Below, one piece after another: positions 37,516 to 45,104 of a stretch of 64,000 nucleotides of DNA. Below the pieces are notes generated by a model. That model saw only the letters and a program-made list of their open reading frames with translations, searched no databases and was not told the DNA's origin. Position 1 is the stretch's first letter. Each line of letters opens with the position of its first letter. The stretch comes from Glacieibacterium sp038210595. Lineage in GTDB: Bacteria > Pseudomonadota > Alphaproteobacteria > Sphingomonadales > Sphingomonadaceae. The stretch is taken from positions 1 to 64,000 of the forward strand of contig JBBQWN010000006.1 in the NCBI GenBank assembly GCA_038210595.1, in the 5' to 3' direction. The translations under genes were made by a program, and so were the position numbers.

Positions 37516-38340
37516 CTATACGGCAAGCCCAAGCTTTGCGCGTACAATCTTATCGATCGCTTTCATCTGCGTCGATCGGATTACTTGGCCTAAGTGCATC
37601 ATTGCGGCGACTTCGACGCTTGGCTGGGTCGATAGTCGTATCTCGCCTCGATTGGTAATTTGAGGTCCGGCGTACAAGACGCCGACGAAGAAAAAGCGCC
37701 GCGCATCGAGCATATAATTACCGGTGGATTTGTCTACGTAACCCAGCTGGTTGATAAACACTGGCGATCCCGAGGATCCCGGGAAGCAAGCGATGTCGAC
37801 CATAAACTCGTCACGCCCTTCATAGGGCACGCTAAGCGCGGTGGCAGTTATGCCGCGGCGAACGATTGGCCTATTGTTCGTCGTGTCGGCTAGCCCCCGT
37901 GGGTAGCCAACCATGGTCACATCTTCGATCGCATCGAAGTTTTCCCAGTCGACCGGGACGTTATCTGCGCTCAAAGAACGGAAAAAGAGCGGTGTCCCCC
38001 GGGCAAGGGCGTCGTCCTGCAGGTTGCTAAAGCCTAACGCGACAAGGTCGACTGAGGGATCCGGGTGAGGGAAAACGCCATCGGGATGGATCGTCATGCC
38101 CAGCACAATGTGCGTACCGCTTGGCCTCGAAGTATCGCTGGCCAGCGCCGAGTGGAAGACAGCCTGAATCCGGTCGCAACCCTCTATGACATGCTTGTTC
38201 GTCACTAGCAGATCTACATGTCCGACTCCCTCATCGATCCTCCACAAGAATGCAGTACCAGTTCCGACTTGAGCGGCCCCATTGAACCCGGTCACTTTCG
38301 CCGTTGTAAAAAGCATCTGTTCTGCGAGTGTAAACGGCAC
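37516..38340 (-). CDS. trypsin-like serine protease, cytoplasmic, AT-rich
   Basis: A 274-residue S1-type peptidase domain protein. The catalytic triad is visible: His50 in TNKHVIEG, Asp98 in DPSVDLVALG and Ser190 in FPGSSGSPVF. There is no signal peptide or transmembrane helix, unlike DegP-type proteases, and no PDZ domain. The start is a GTG at 38340 with GGGAGA upstream. Base composition and codon use are clearly AT-richer than the neighbours. The gene stands alone between two inverted copies of a structured repeat, suggesting acquisition by transfer. Target unknown. Confidence 0.85.
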   Translation of the reverse strand: MPFTLAEQMLFTTAKVTGFNGAAQVGTGTAFLWRIDEGVGHVDLLVTNKHVIEGCDRIQAVFHSALASDTSRPSGTHIVLGMTIHPDGVFPHPDPSVDLVALGFSNLQDDALARGTPLFFRSLSADNVPVDWENFDAIEDVTMVGYPRGLADTTNNRPIVRRGITATALSVPYEGRDEFMVDIACFPGSSGSPVFINQLGYVDKSTGNYMLDARRFFFVGVLYAGPQITNRGEIRLSTQPSVEVAAMMHLGQVIRSTQMKAIDKIVRAKLGLAV

Positions 38341-38510
38341 TGTTCTTCTCCCTGCTTACGTCTCATTCTGAGTAACGACGAGTGCTAATAGCACACGTGA
38401 GTTATCGCCCGGAGTTGATCCCTTCATCGCGGTATCTACAACGGGGAAGAGCCGACGCTCTTATGCGACCGGGGTCTAGGATATATTCGTTTGGAGACCG
38501 CCTTGCCGAC

Positions 38511-38679
38511 GAATGTCTGCTAACCACCAATAGCGGACACTCGGATCGCAAAGGAAACTGGCGGTCGGCAAAGCCGCCGCTGGCGTCGGACGGGCTCGGC
38601 TGCGCCGCTCCGCCGGCCGGTCTGGCGCGAGTCCGCGCCTAAGCAGGAATTCGCCGAAGGGGCAAATTCTCGCTTAGGC
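38511..38679. repeat. inverted repeat arm B
   Basis: Reverse-oriented copy of 37208-37376. Inner imperfect palindrome at 38511-38542, 36-base identical core at 38560-38595, then a 23-base stretch at 38646-38668 that matches arm A in 22 of 23 positions within the outer hairpin (stem ends GCCTAAGC 38637-38644 and GCTTAGGC 38672-38679). The stem-end sequences differ between arms but both arms still pair. It lies in the 356-base gap between the protease and porin genes; 38341-38510 shows no gene, only AT-richer sequence. Confidence 0.85.
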
Positions 38680-38696
38680 CACGGCCGCGCTGCGAC

Positions 38697-39476
38697 TTAA
38701 AAGCTCGCCGTCAGCGACACGACCACACCGTCCCTCGCGTTGTGGTACAACGTCGTACCCTTGCCGCCGGTCACGGCACGGTCGAGGTCGTTGCCGATAT
38801 ACTGAACACCGAGCGTCAGGAACTTGTACTTGGCATCCACACCAAACATGTAATCGACCTTACCGTTCGAGCCATAGTCGAAATACCCGTCCTCATAGCC
38901 GACCGAACCCTTGATCGTCAGAGGGGTGCCCTTGATGCCATAGCTCGCCAGGCCATAGACGTAGATATTGTCGTCAGTGGTGTGACTCTGATCGGGAACG
39001 TAGTTAGCACCGACAGTGACGCCGACCGGCCCCAGCGTCGCCGCGACCGAGACGAAGGGTTCAATGTAGCTGACACCGCGACCGCCGGGATAGACATAGT
39101 AGATCGCCCCGATCGTCGGAGTCACCGCGCCAAAGGCGTGGCTGTAGCCCGCGGTCAGGTCGATCTCCTGCTCCGAACCGTTGTGGAAGTTGCCGCTGCC
39201 GTCGAAATACGCGCCGACCGGTTCAATCGTCGAACCCCAGATGCTGGCGAACAGCCCGATCTTGGTGGTCGCGGCGATGCTCGCCTGGCCGGCGATGTCA
39301 CGGTCGCTCAAGGACACACCACGGAAGCGATAGTCGGTGACGAACGCAGCGCTGCCGGTGAAGGTGACGAAAGGCGTCTCCTCCGGGGCGGCTGGCGCAT
39401 CCTCAGCCTGCGCTACAACGCCGGTCAGCGCCCAACCCAACGCGGCCGCGACCGCAACCTTGTTCAAAATCGTCAT
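38697..39476 (-). CDS. TorF family putative porin (Gcw_chp type)
   Basis: A 259-residue outer-membrane protein. A signal peptide (LNKVAVAAALGWALTGVVAQA) is followed by FVTDYRFRGVSLSDRDIAGQ, the motif of the Gcw_chp/TorF family, alternating beta strands, and a C-terminal phenylalanine (VVVSLTASF). Role is inferred to be a small outer-membrane channel. In related genomes such genes lie near P-II genes; here glnB-glnA is 1.5 kb away with the repeat-flanked protease between. The ATG at 39476 has AGGGAG upstream. The gap 39477-39841 otherwise holds only the hairpin listed next. Confidence 0.85.
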   Translation of the reverse strand: MTILNKVAVAAALGWALTGVVAQAEDAPAAPEETPFVTFTGSAAFVTDYRFRGVSLSDRDIAGQASIAATTKIGLFASIWGSTIEPVGAYFDGSGNFHNGSEQEIDLTAGYSHAFGAVTPTIGAIYYVYPGGRGVSYIEPFVSVAATLGPVGVTVGANYVPDQSHTTDDNIYVYGLASYGIKGTPLTIKGSVGYEDGYFDYGSNGKVDYMFGVDAKYKFLTLGVQYIGNDLDRAVTGGKGTTLYHNARDGVVVSLTASF

Positions 39477-39677
39477 ATCCACTCCCTGGCGTCCCTGCGC
39501 GCAAGCGCGCCGGAGACTTCGTGCTGATTCATGCACCCGCTCAGGGCAACCGTGGGTTCACGGCAGTCTTGTTACGGGCATGATGCCTCGCGGTTGTGCG
39601 CTGCACAATAGGGAGATTAGCGATGCTCCCGTTCGCGCCGCCATGTGGATTTTTGGCAACAGAATAAAATCAGCACG

Positions 39678-39710
39678 AAAAAGGGGCCGGCGGCTTTCGC
39701 TACCGGCCCC
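39678..39710 (-). terminator. orphan minus-strand terminator hairpin
   Basis: Stem GGGGCCGG / CCGGCCCC (39683-39690 and 39703-39710) with a 12-base loop, followed on the minus strand by five T residues. No minus-strand protein gene lies upstream of it: the next gene on that side is parE on the plus strand starting at 39842. It may end a short minus-strand RNA from the parE promoter region, or antisense transcription from parE. Confidence 0.55.
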
Positions 39711-39841
39711 GAAGTCAAATCCTTGGGGAGGATCGCCATATTGGCCTCATTCTTGTGCACTGCAGCAGACAATATTGCAATGCACAAAATGCACGGGATC
39801 GAAACTTTTTACGCGGGCGGCGGAGCGCGCTAAGACGGGGC

Positions 39842-41821
39842 ATGAGCGACCTGTTCGCGGCGACTGCCGCCCCTTCCGACTATGACGCCAGCCATATCGA
39901 GGTGCTTGAGGGGCTGGAGCCGGTGCGCCGCCGCCCGGGCATGTACATCGGCGGTGTCGACGAGCGCGCGCTGCACCACCTTGCCGCCGAAGTGCTCGAC
40001 AATTCGATGGACGAGGCAGTGGCGGGCCACGCCAGCCGCATCGAGGTCGTGCTGAACGGCGACGGCAGCTTGAGCATCAGCGACAACGGTCGCGGCATTC
40101 CGGTCGACCCGCACCCGCGCTACCCCGACAAATCGGCGCTGGAGGTGATCATGACCATGCTCCACTCGGGCGGCAAGTTCAGCGGCAAAGCCTATGCGAC
40201 CAGCGGCGGCTTGCACGGTGTCGGCGTGTCTGTGGTCAACGCACTGAGTTCACAACTGACCGTCGAGGTGGCGCGCAACCGCGAATTGTATCGCCAGTCG
40301 TTCGCACGGGGGTTCGCGACGACGGCGCTGGAAAAGCTTGGCGCGGTCCCGAACCGCCGCGGCACCACCATCGCCTTCCTGCCCGACCCCCAGATTTTCG
40401 GCGACGACGCCGCGTTCAAGCCGGCGCGCCTCTACCGGCTGGCGCGTTCCAAGGCGTATCTGTTTCGCGGCGTCGAGATCCGTTGGCGCTGCGACCCGGC
40501 GCTGATCACCGACACGACGCCGGCCACCGCCAGTTTCCAGTTTCCCGGCGGCCTTGCCGACCATTTGCGTGAGCAACTTGGCGACCGCGAACTTGTCACG
40601 CCGGCACTGTTCGAGGGGCGCGTCGACCTGCCCGAGGGCATGGGCGCGGTCGAATGGGCAGTCGCCTGGCCGCTCTATGGCGAGGGCGCGTCGAGCTATT
40701 ACGCAAACACCATTCCCACGCCCGACGGCGGCACGCATGAGGCCGGGCTGCGCGCGGCATTGTCGAAGGGTATCAAGGGCTTCGCCGGACTGGTCGGCCA
40801 GACCAAGCGCGCCGCCGACTTGGCACCCGAGGACGTCATGACCGGCGCCGAGATCATGCTGTCGCTGTTCATCCGCGAGCCGCAGTTCCAGAGCCAGACC
40901 AAGGACCGGCTGACCTCGCCCGAGGCCGCACGCCTGGTCGAGAGCGCGCTCCGCGACCGTTTCGACCACTGGCTGGCCGACAGCCAGGAACGCGGCCGCG
41001 CCCTGCTCGGCTTCGTGCTAGAGCGCATGGACGACCGGCTGCGGCGGCGCGCCGACATGGCCAACCAGCGCAAGACCGCGGTCAACAAGCGCAACCTGCG
41101 CCTGCCCGGCAAGCTGACCGACTGCACCCGCAGCGAGGCGACCGGCACCGAATTGTTCATCGTCGAGGGCGATTCCGCCGGCGGCTCAGCCAAGCAGGCG
41201 CGCGATCGGGCGACCCAAGCGGTGCTGCCGATCCGCGGCAAGATCCTGAACGTCGCCAGCGCCAACGCCGCCAAGATCAGCGCGAATACCGAGATCGCGG
41301 ACCTGGCCCAGGCGCTCGGCTGCGGCACCCGTGAGCGGTTCAACCCGGCGCAATTGCGATACGAGCGCGTCGTAATCATGACCGATGCCGACGTCGACGG
41401 CGCGCATATCGCGACGCTACTGATGACCTATTTCTTCCAGGAAATGCCGGGGCTCGTTCAAGCCGGGCATCTGTTCGTCGCACAGCCGCCGCTGTACCGT
41501 ATGGCGCAGGGCGGCACCGTTGCCTACGCCCGCGACGACGCCCACCGCGAGGAACTGCTGGCGACAATCTTCAAGGGCCGCGGCCACGTCGAGACTAGTC
41601 GCTTCAAAGGCCTCGGCGAAATGGCTCCGCAGCAGTTGCGAGACACGACGATGGACCCGGCCAAGCGCACCCTGCTCAAGGTCGTGCTGCCCACCGACTT
41701 TGAGGAAAAGGCCGAAGTGAAGGACCTCGTCGACCGCCTGATGGGGCGTCACCCGGAGCACCGCTTCGCCTTCATCCAGGCGAGCGCGAGCATGGTCGAA
41801 GCGGACGCAATCGACGCTTAG
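39842..41821 (+). CDS. parE: DNA topoisomerase IV subunit B
   Basis: ATPase subunit of topoisomerase IV, which decatenates chromosomes. The 659 residues show the GHKL ATPase motifs (EVLDNSMDEAVAGH, DNGRGIPVD, GGLHGVGVSVVNAL), the TOPRIM motifs EGDSAGGSAKQARDR and MTDADVDGAHI, and the C-terminal RFKGLGEMAPQQL. Lack of the long GyrB insertion and the shorter length favour ParE over GyrB. The ATG at 39842 gives MSDLFA, followed by YDASHIEVLEGLEPVRRRPG. The trcR gene converges six bases after the stop. Confidence 0.96.
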   Translation: MSDLFAATAAPSDYDASHIEVLEGLEPVRRRPGMYIGGVDERALHHLAAEVLDNSMDEAVAGHASRIEVVLNGDGSLSISDNGRGIPVDPHPRYPDKSALEVIMTMLHSGGKFSGKAYATSGGLHGVGVSVVNALSSQLTVEVARNRELYRQSFARGFATTALEKLGAVPNRRGTTIAFLPDPQIFGDDAAFKPARLYRLARSKAYLFRGVEIRWRCDPALITDTTPATASFQFPGGLADHLREQLGDRELVTPALFEGRVDLPEGMGAVEWAVAWPLYGEGASSYYANTIPTPDGGTHEAGLRAALSKGIKGFAGLVGQTKRAADLAPEDVMTGAEIMLSLFIREPQFQSQTKDRLTSPEAARLVESALRDRFDHWLADSQERGRALLGFVLERMDDRLRRRADMANQRKTAVNKRNLRLPGKLTDCTRSEATGTELFIVEGDSAGGSAKQARDRATQAVLPIRGKILNVASANAAKISANTEIADLAQALGCGTRERFNPAQLRYERVVIMTDADVDGAHIATLLMTYFFQEMPGLVQAGHLFVAQPPLYRMAQGGTVAYARDDAHREELLATIFKGRGHVETSRFKGLGEMAPQQLRDTTMDPAKRTLLKVVLPTDFEEKAEVKDLVDRLMGRHPEHRFAFIQASASMVEADAIDA

Positions 41822-41827
41822 TTCAGC

Positions 41828-42508
41828 TTAACGCCTGAACAGCGCTTCACCCTGCTCCTGAACCGTCCCGACCTCGGTCGGGACCGGGCCGTGCTCGGCG
41901 ATGTACGCCGCCTGGACGCGCTCGGCGTTGAGCTGGTCGATCATCGCGCTGCGGTCGTCCTCCAGCTTGCCGAGATCGGGGCTTAGGTCGATGCCGGCCT
42001 TCTTGGCGGCGAGCGCGACCAGCGCGTCCATGTCGCGCTGCGTCGTCAGGCCGAGCGTGACTGGGTCCTTGGGCGTGATGTTGGCGATGTTCCAGTGGCT
42101 CTTGTCGCGGATCTTGGCGATCGTGTCCTTGGTGGTGCCGATCAGCTTGGAAATCTGGTTGTCGGTAATTTCCGGGTGGTTGCGGACGATCCAGGCGATG
42201 CCGTCGGGCTTGTCCTGGCGCTTCGACACCGGCGTGTAGCGCGGGCCCTTTGTGCGGCGCTGCTGGTCGGGCTGCTTCTCCAGCACCAGGCGGGCGTTGG
42301 GGTCGGCCGACACGCGGTCGATCTCGGCCTGGGTCAGTTCGCCGCTGCTGATCGGATTGCGCCCGGTCAGCTTGGTGGCGGCAGTGTCGTCGGCGATCGC
42401 CTGTACCTCGAGGATGTGCATGCCGCAGAATTCGGCAATCTGGGCGAAGGTGAGCGCGGTGTTGTCGACCAGCCAGGCGGCGGTCGCGTGCGGCATCAGG
42501 GGCGTCAT
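41828..42508 (-). CDS. trcR: DUF1013 protein, TrcR-like cell-cycle regulator
   Basis: A 226-residue protein of the DUF1013 family, described in Caulobacter-type bacteria as the transcriptional regulator TrcR. Two HTH-like stretches are visible: ALTFAQIAEFCGMHILEVQ and TDNQISKLIGTTKDTIAKIR, with SHWNIANITPKDPVTLGL between domains and a helical C-terminus. Role is inferred from family. The ATG at 42508 gives MTPLMPHATAAWLVDNTAL, the conserved start. The leader contains a strong hairpin 25 bases upstream. Divergent from kynU. Confidence 0.85.
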   Translation of the reverse strand: MTPLMPHATAAWLVDNTALTFAQIAEFCGMHILEVQAIADDTAATKLTGRNPISSGELTQAEIDRVSADPNARLVLEKQPDQQRRTKGPRYTPVSKRQDKPDGIAWIVRNHPEITDNQISKLIGTTKDTIAKIRDKSHWNIANITPKDPVTLGLTTQRDMDALVALAAKKAGIDLSPDLGKLEDDRSAMIDQLNAERVQAAYIAEHGPVPTEVGTVQEQGEALFRR

Positions 42509-42533
42509 CGGGCGGTCTTTCGTGAATATGGGA

Positions 42534-42559
42534 ACAGCCGCCCCTTTCGGGACGGCTGT
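42534..42559 (-). other. hairpin in the trcR leader
   Basis: Arms ACAGCCG and CGGCTGT (42534-42540 and 42553-42559) extended by CCC/GGG with a single bulge. On the minus strand it lies about 25 bases before the trcR ATG; it has no T tract, so it is not an obvious terminator. It could influence trcR translation or message stability, or be an operator shared with kynU. Confidence 0.4.
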
Positions 42560-42644
42560 GACGGTCGTGGATGTAGGGCCCCGGACAATTTGAAGCAAGG
42601 AAATAGCGGGGGTTTTCGCCGAATTGTTACGCTATGGAGTGGCC

Positions 42645-43862
42645 ATGCTGACCCGCGAAGACGCCCTTGCCTGCGATGCCGACGACGGCCTCGCCTTTGC
42701 CCGTGCGCGTTTCGCGCTGCCGGCGGGCTTGATCTACCTCGACGGCAATTCGCTGGGCGCCCTGCCCCGCCGCACGCCGCAGCGGGTCTTCGACATGGTG
42801 GCGAAGGAATGGGGCGAGGGGCTGATCGGCAGCTGGAACGACGCCGGCTGGATCGAGGGACCGGCGAAGCTGGGGGCGCGGATCGCGCGGCTGATCGGCG
42901 CGGGCCACGACGAGGTGATCGTCACCGATTCGACCTCGGTCAATGTCTTCAAGCTGGCGGCTGCCGCGCTGGCGCTCAGGCCCGGGCGACGGGTGATCGT
43001 CACAGAGGCGGGCAACTTCCCGACCGACCTGTACATGCTGCAGGGCCTTGCCGCGCTGACCGGGTGCGAGTTGCGGGTCGTGGCGCGCGCCGAGATCGCC
43101 GCCGCGCTCGACGGGTCGGTGGCGCTGCTGCTGCTGACCCACACGCATTACCGGACTGGCGCGGTGTACGACATGGCGGCGCTGACTGCCGTCGCCCATG
43201 CGGCGGGGGCACTGGCCTGCTGGGATCTCAGCCATTCGGCGGGGGCGCTGGCGGTCGAGCTGAACGGCGCGAACGCCGACATGGCGGTCGGCTGCGGCTA
43301 TAAATACCTGAACGGCGGCCCCGGCGCGCCTGCCTTTGCGTTCGTCGCGACGCGGCACCACGAAGGGCTCGACCAGCCGCTGACCGGCTGGATGGGCCAT
43401 GCCGCGCCGTTCGAGTTCGAGGCGGACTACCGGCCCGGCATGGGCATGCAGCGGCTGCTGGCGGGCACCCCGCCGGTGATTGCGATGGCCGCACTCGCGT
43501 CGGGCCTCGCCACCTGGGACGGCATCGACATGGAGCGTGCCGCCGCCAAATCGCAGGCGCTCGGCGACCTTTTCCTCGATCTCGCCGAGGCGCGCTGCCC
43601 GGAGTTCGGTATCGCCTGCCCGCGCGACAACCGCGGCGCGCAGGCCAGCCTGAGCCACCCGGACGCCTATGCCATCTGCCAGGCGCTGATCGCGCGCGGC
43701 GTCATCGGCGACTTCCGCACGCCCGACGTGGTGCGCTTCGGCTTCCCGGCGCTGTACGTCCGCTTCGTCGATGTCTGGGACGCGGTCGACATTCTCGTCG
43801 ACATCATGGCGAGCGGCGAATGGCAGGCCCCCGAGCACAGCCGGCGGCGGGCCGTGACATGA
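42645..43862 (+). CDS. kynU: kynureninase
   Basis: PLP enzyme splitting kynurenine into anthranilate and alanine. The 405 residues include LIYLDGNSLGALPRRTPQRV, the substrate loop SWNDAGWIE, ACWDLSHSAGAL and the PLP lysine in GCGYKYLNGGPGAP; all match the family. The ATG at 42645 has GGAG upstream. It overlaps kynA by four bases. Kynurenine formamidase (kynB), the step between these two enzymes, is not found beside them. Confidence 0.96.
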   Translation: MLTREDALACDADDGLAFARARFALPAGLIYLDGNSLGALPRRTPQRVFDMVAKEWGEGLIGSWNDAGWIEGPAKLGARIARLIGAGHDEVIVTDSTSVNVFKLAAAALALRPGRRVIVTEAGNFPTDLYMLQGLAALTGCELRVVARAEIAAALDGSVALLLLTHTHYRTGAVYDMAALTAVAHAAGALACWDLSHSAGALAVELNGANADMAVGCGYKYLNGGPGAPAFAFVATRHHEGLDQPLTGWMGHAAPFEFEADYRPGMGMQRLLAGTPPVIAMAALASGLATWDGIDMERAAAKSQALGDLFLDLAEARCPEFGIACPRDNRGAQASLSHPDAYAICQALIARGVIGDFRTPDVVRFGFPALYVRFVDVWDAVDILVDIMASGEWQAPEHSRRRAVT

Positions 43863-44614
43863 CCGGCGCGCACCAGCGCCCCGACCTCAGCTACGGTGAC
43901 TATCTCGGGCTCGACAAGCTGCTCGATGCCCAGCACCCGCTGTCGGGCAGCCACGACGAATTGCTGTTCATCGTCATCCACCAGGCTTCGGAGCTGTGGA
44001 TGAAGCTGTCGATCCACGAGCTCGCCGCCGCACGCGACCGCATCGCCGCCGACGACCTCGGCACGGCATTCAAGATGATCGCGCGGGTCAGCCGCATCCA
44101 GACCCAGCTGATCCAGTCGTGGGACGTGCTCGCGACGATGACGCCGAGCGACTACCACGCCTTCCGCCCCAGCCTCGGGCAATCGTCGGGCTTCCAGTCC
44201 TACCAGTACCGCGAGCTCGAATTCCTGCTCGGCAACAAGAGCGGCGACGTGCTCGGCGTCCATGAGAGCGACCCGGCGGTGCACGCGCACCTGCTCGCAG
44301 TCCACGCCGGGCCGAGCCTCTATGACGAATGCATCGCGCTGCTCCGCCGCCGCGGTTTCGCCGGCGCGGTCGAGGATGCCTGGCTGACCGTCTACCGCGA
44401 GCCCGAGCGCCACTGGGACCTCTACGAGCTCGCCGAGAAGCTGGTCGACCTCGAATTCCGCTTCCAGCAGTGGCGCTTCGCCCACATGAAGACCGTGGAG
44501 CGCATCATTGGCTACAAGCACGGCACCGGCGGCACCGGTGGCGTCAGCTACCTGGTCGAGGCGCTCGACAAGTCGTTCTTCCCGGAGCTGCTGAAGGTGC
44601 GGACGAGCTTGTAG
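43859..44614 (+). CDS. kynA: tryptophan 2,3-dioxygenase
   Basis: Heme dioxygenase that opens the indole ring of tryptophan to N-formylkynurenine. The 251 residues hold HDELLFIVIHQASELWMKL, SGFQSYQYRELEFLLGNK, and the distal segment LEFRFQQWRFAHMKTVERI with GYKHGTGGTGGVSYL. Somewhat shorter than many homologues because the N-terminus is compact. Coupled to kynU by an ATGA overlap, so the two form a tryptophan-catabolic operon feeding anthranilate. Confidence 0.96.
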   Translation: MTGAHQRPDLSYGDYLGLDKLLDAQHPLSGSHDELLFIVIHQASELWMKLSIHELAAARDRIAADDLGTAFKMIARVSRIQTQLIQSWDVLATMTPSDYHAFRPSLGQSSGFQSYQYRELEFLLGNKSGDVLGVHESDPAVHAHLLAVHAGPSLYDECIALLRRRGFAGAVEDAWLTVYREPERHWDLYELAEKLVDLEFRFQQWRFAHMKTVERIIGYKHGTGGTGGVSYLVEALDKSFFPELLKVRTSL

Positions 44615-44667
44615 GCAAACCGTTTAGCAGCGCTATGGTTAGGCCCGCATACTATAGGAGAGCTCCC

Positions 44668-45066
44668 ATGATTTACACCGGAGGGTGCGTCTGTGGTGCG
44701 ATAACATTCACGATCTCTGCCAATCCTGTCGGCACAGCGCAATGCTGGTGCCGCAGATGCCAGCGGATGTCAGGAGGTGGCGCTTCGAATAATGCAATTT
44801 TTACAAGCAAAGACGTGTATATCAGAGGTGAACTTGCCACAACTCAATACCCCACCGATAGTGGCAACGTCGCCAACCAAAGTTTTTGCGCGAAATGCGG
44901 CACTTTCATAGAAGGGCTATCGTCGGCTGCTCCAGGATATTCTGCTATTCGACTGGGTGTGATCGACGAGCCCCACGGCCTGGCCCCAAAAAGGATTATT
45001 TGGGCCGACGAAGCCCCGGTTTGGGCAGTGTTTGATCCGGAATTGCCGAAGCTTCCGCAGCAATAG
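44668..45066 (+). CDS. GFA/CENP-V family zinc-binding protein, AT-rich
   Basis: A 132-residue protein with the zinc motifs of the glutathione-dependent formaldehyde-activating family: GGCVCGAI, CWCRRCQRMSG and SFCAKCGTF. A good TAGGAGAG precedes the ATG at 44668. The gene is visibly AT-richer and uses codons unlike its neighbours, so recent transfer is likely. A copy of the palindromic repeat motif begins at its stop codon. Real formaldehyde chemistry is uncertain in this family. Confidence 0.85.
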   Translation: MIYTGGCVCGAITFTISANPVGTAQCWCRRCQRMSGGGASNNAIFTSKDVYIRGELATTQYPTDSGNVANQSFCAKCGTFIEGLSSAAPGYSAIRLGVIDEPHGLAPKRIIWADEAPVWAVFDPELPKLPQQ

Positions 45067-45098
45067 TCAGCGGTTGTAGCCACCGGAAGCGGACATTC
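45066..45098. repeat. third copy of the 33-bp palindromic motif
   Basis: The stretch ending AGCGGACATTC matches the inner palindromic motif of the repeat arms at 37344-37376 and 38511-38542 in its right half (GCGGACATTC) and more loosely in its left half. It begins on the stop codon of the AT-rich GFA gene. It appears here without the 36-base core or hairpin. Confidence 0.5.
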
Positions 45099-45104
45099 GC
45101 GCCC

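Noticed and set aside
38382..38642. An 86-codon open frame running through the AT-rich spacer into repeat arm B
   Set aside because: It consists largely of the repeat sequence, has no ribosome-binding site and no protein-like composition.
37208..38679. A classical insertion sequence or composite transposon at the inverted repeats
   Set aside because: No transposase-like frame lies between or beside the arms and I cannot see target-site duplications, so the element is listed as a repeat pair only.
39645..39833. A 62-codon plus-strand frame in the spacer before parE
   Set aside because: It crosses the terminator hairpin, lacks a ribosome-binding site and has no recognisable features.
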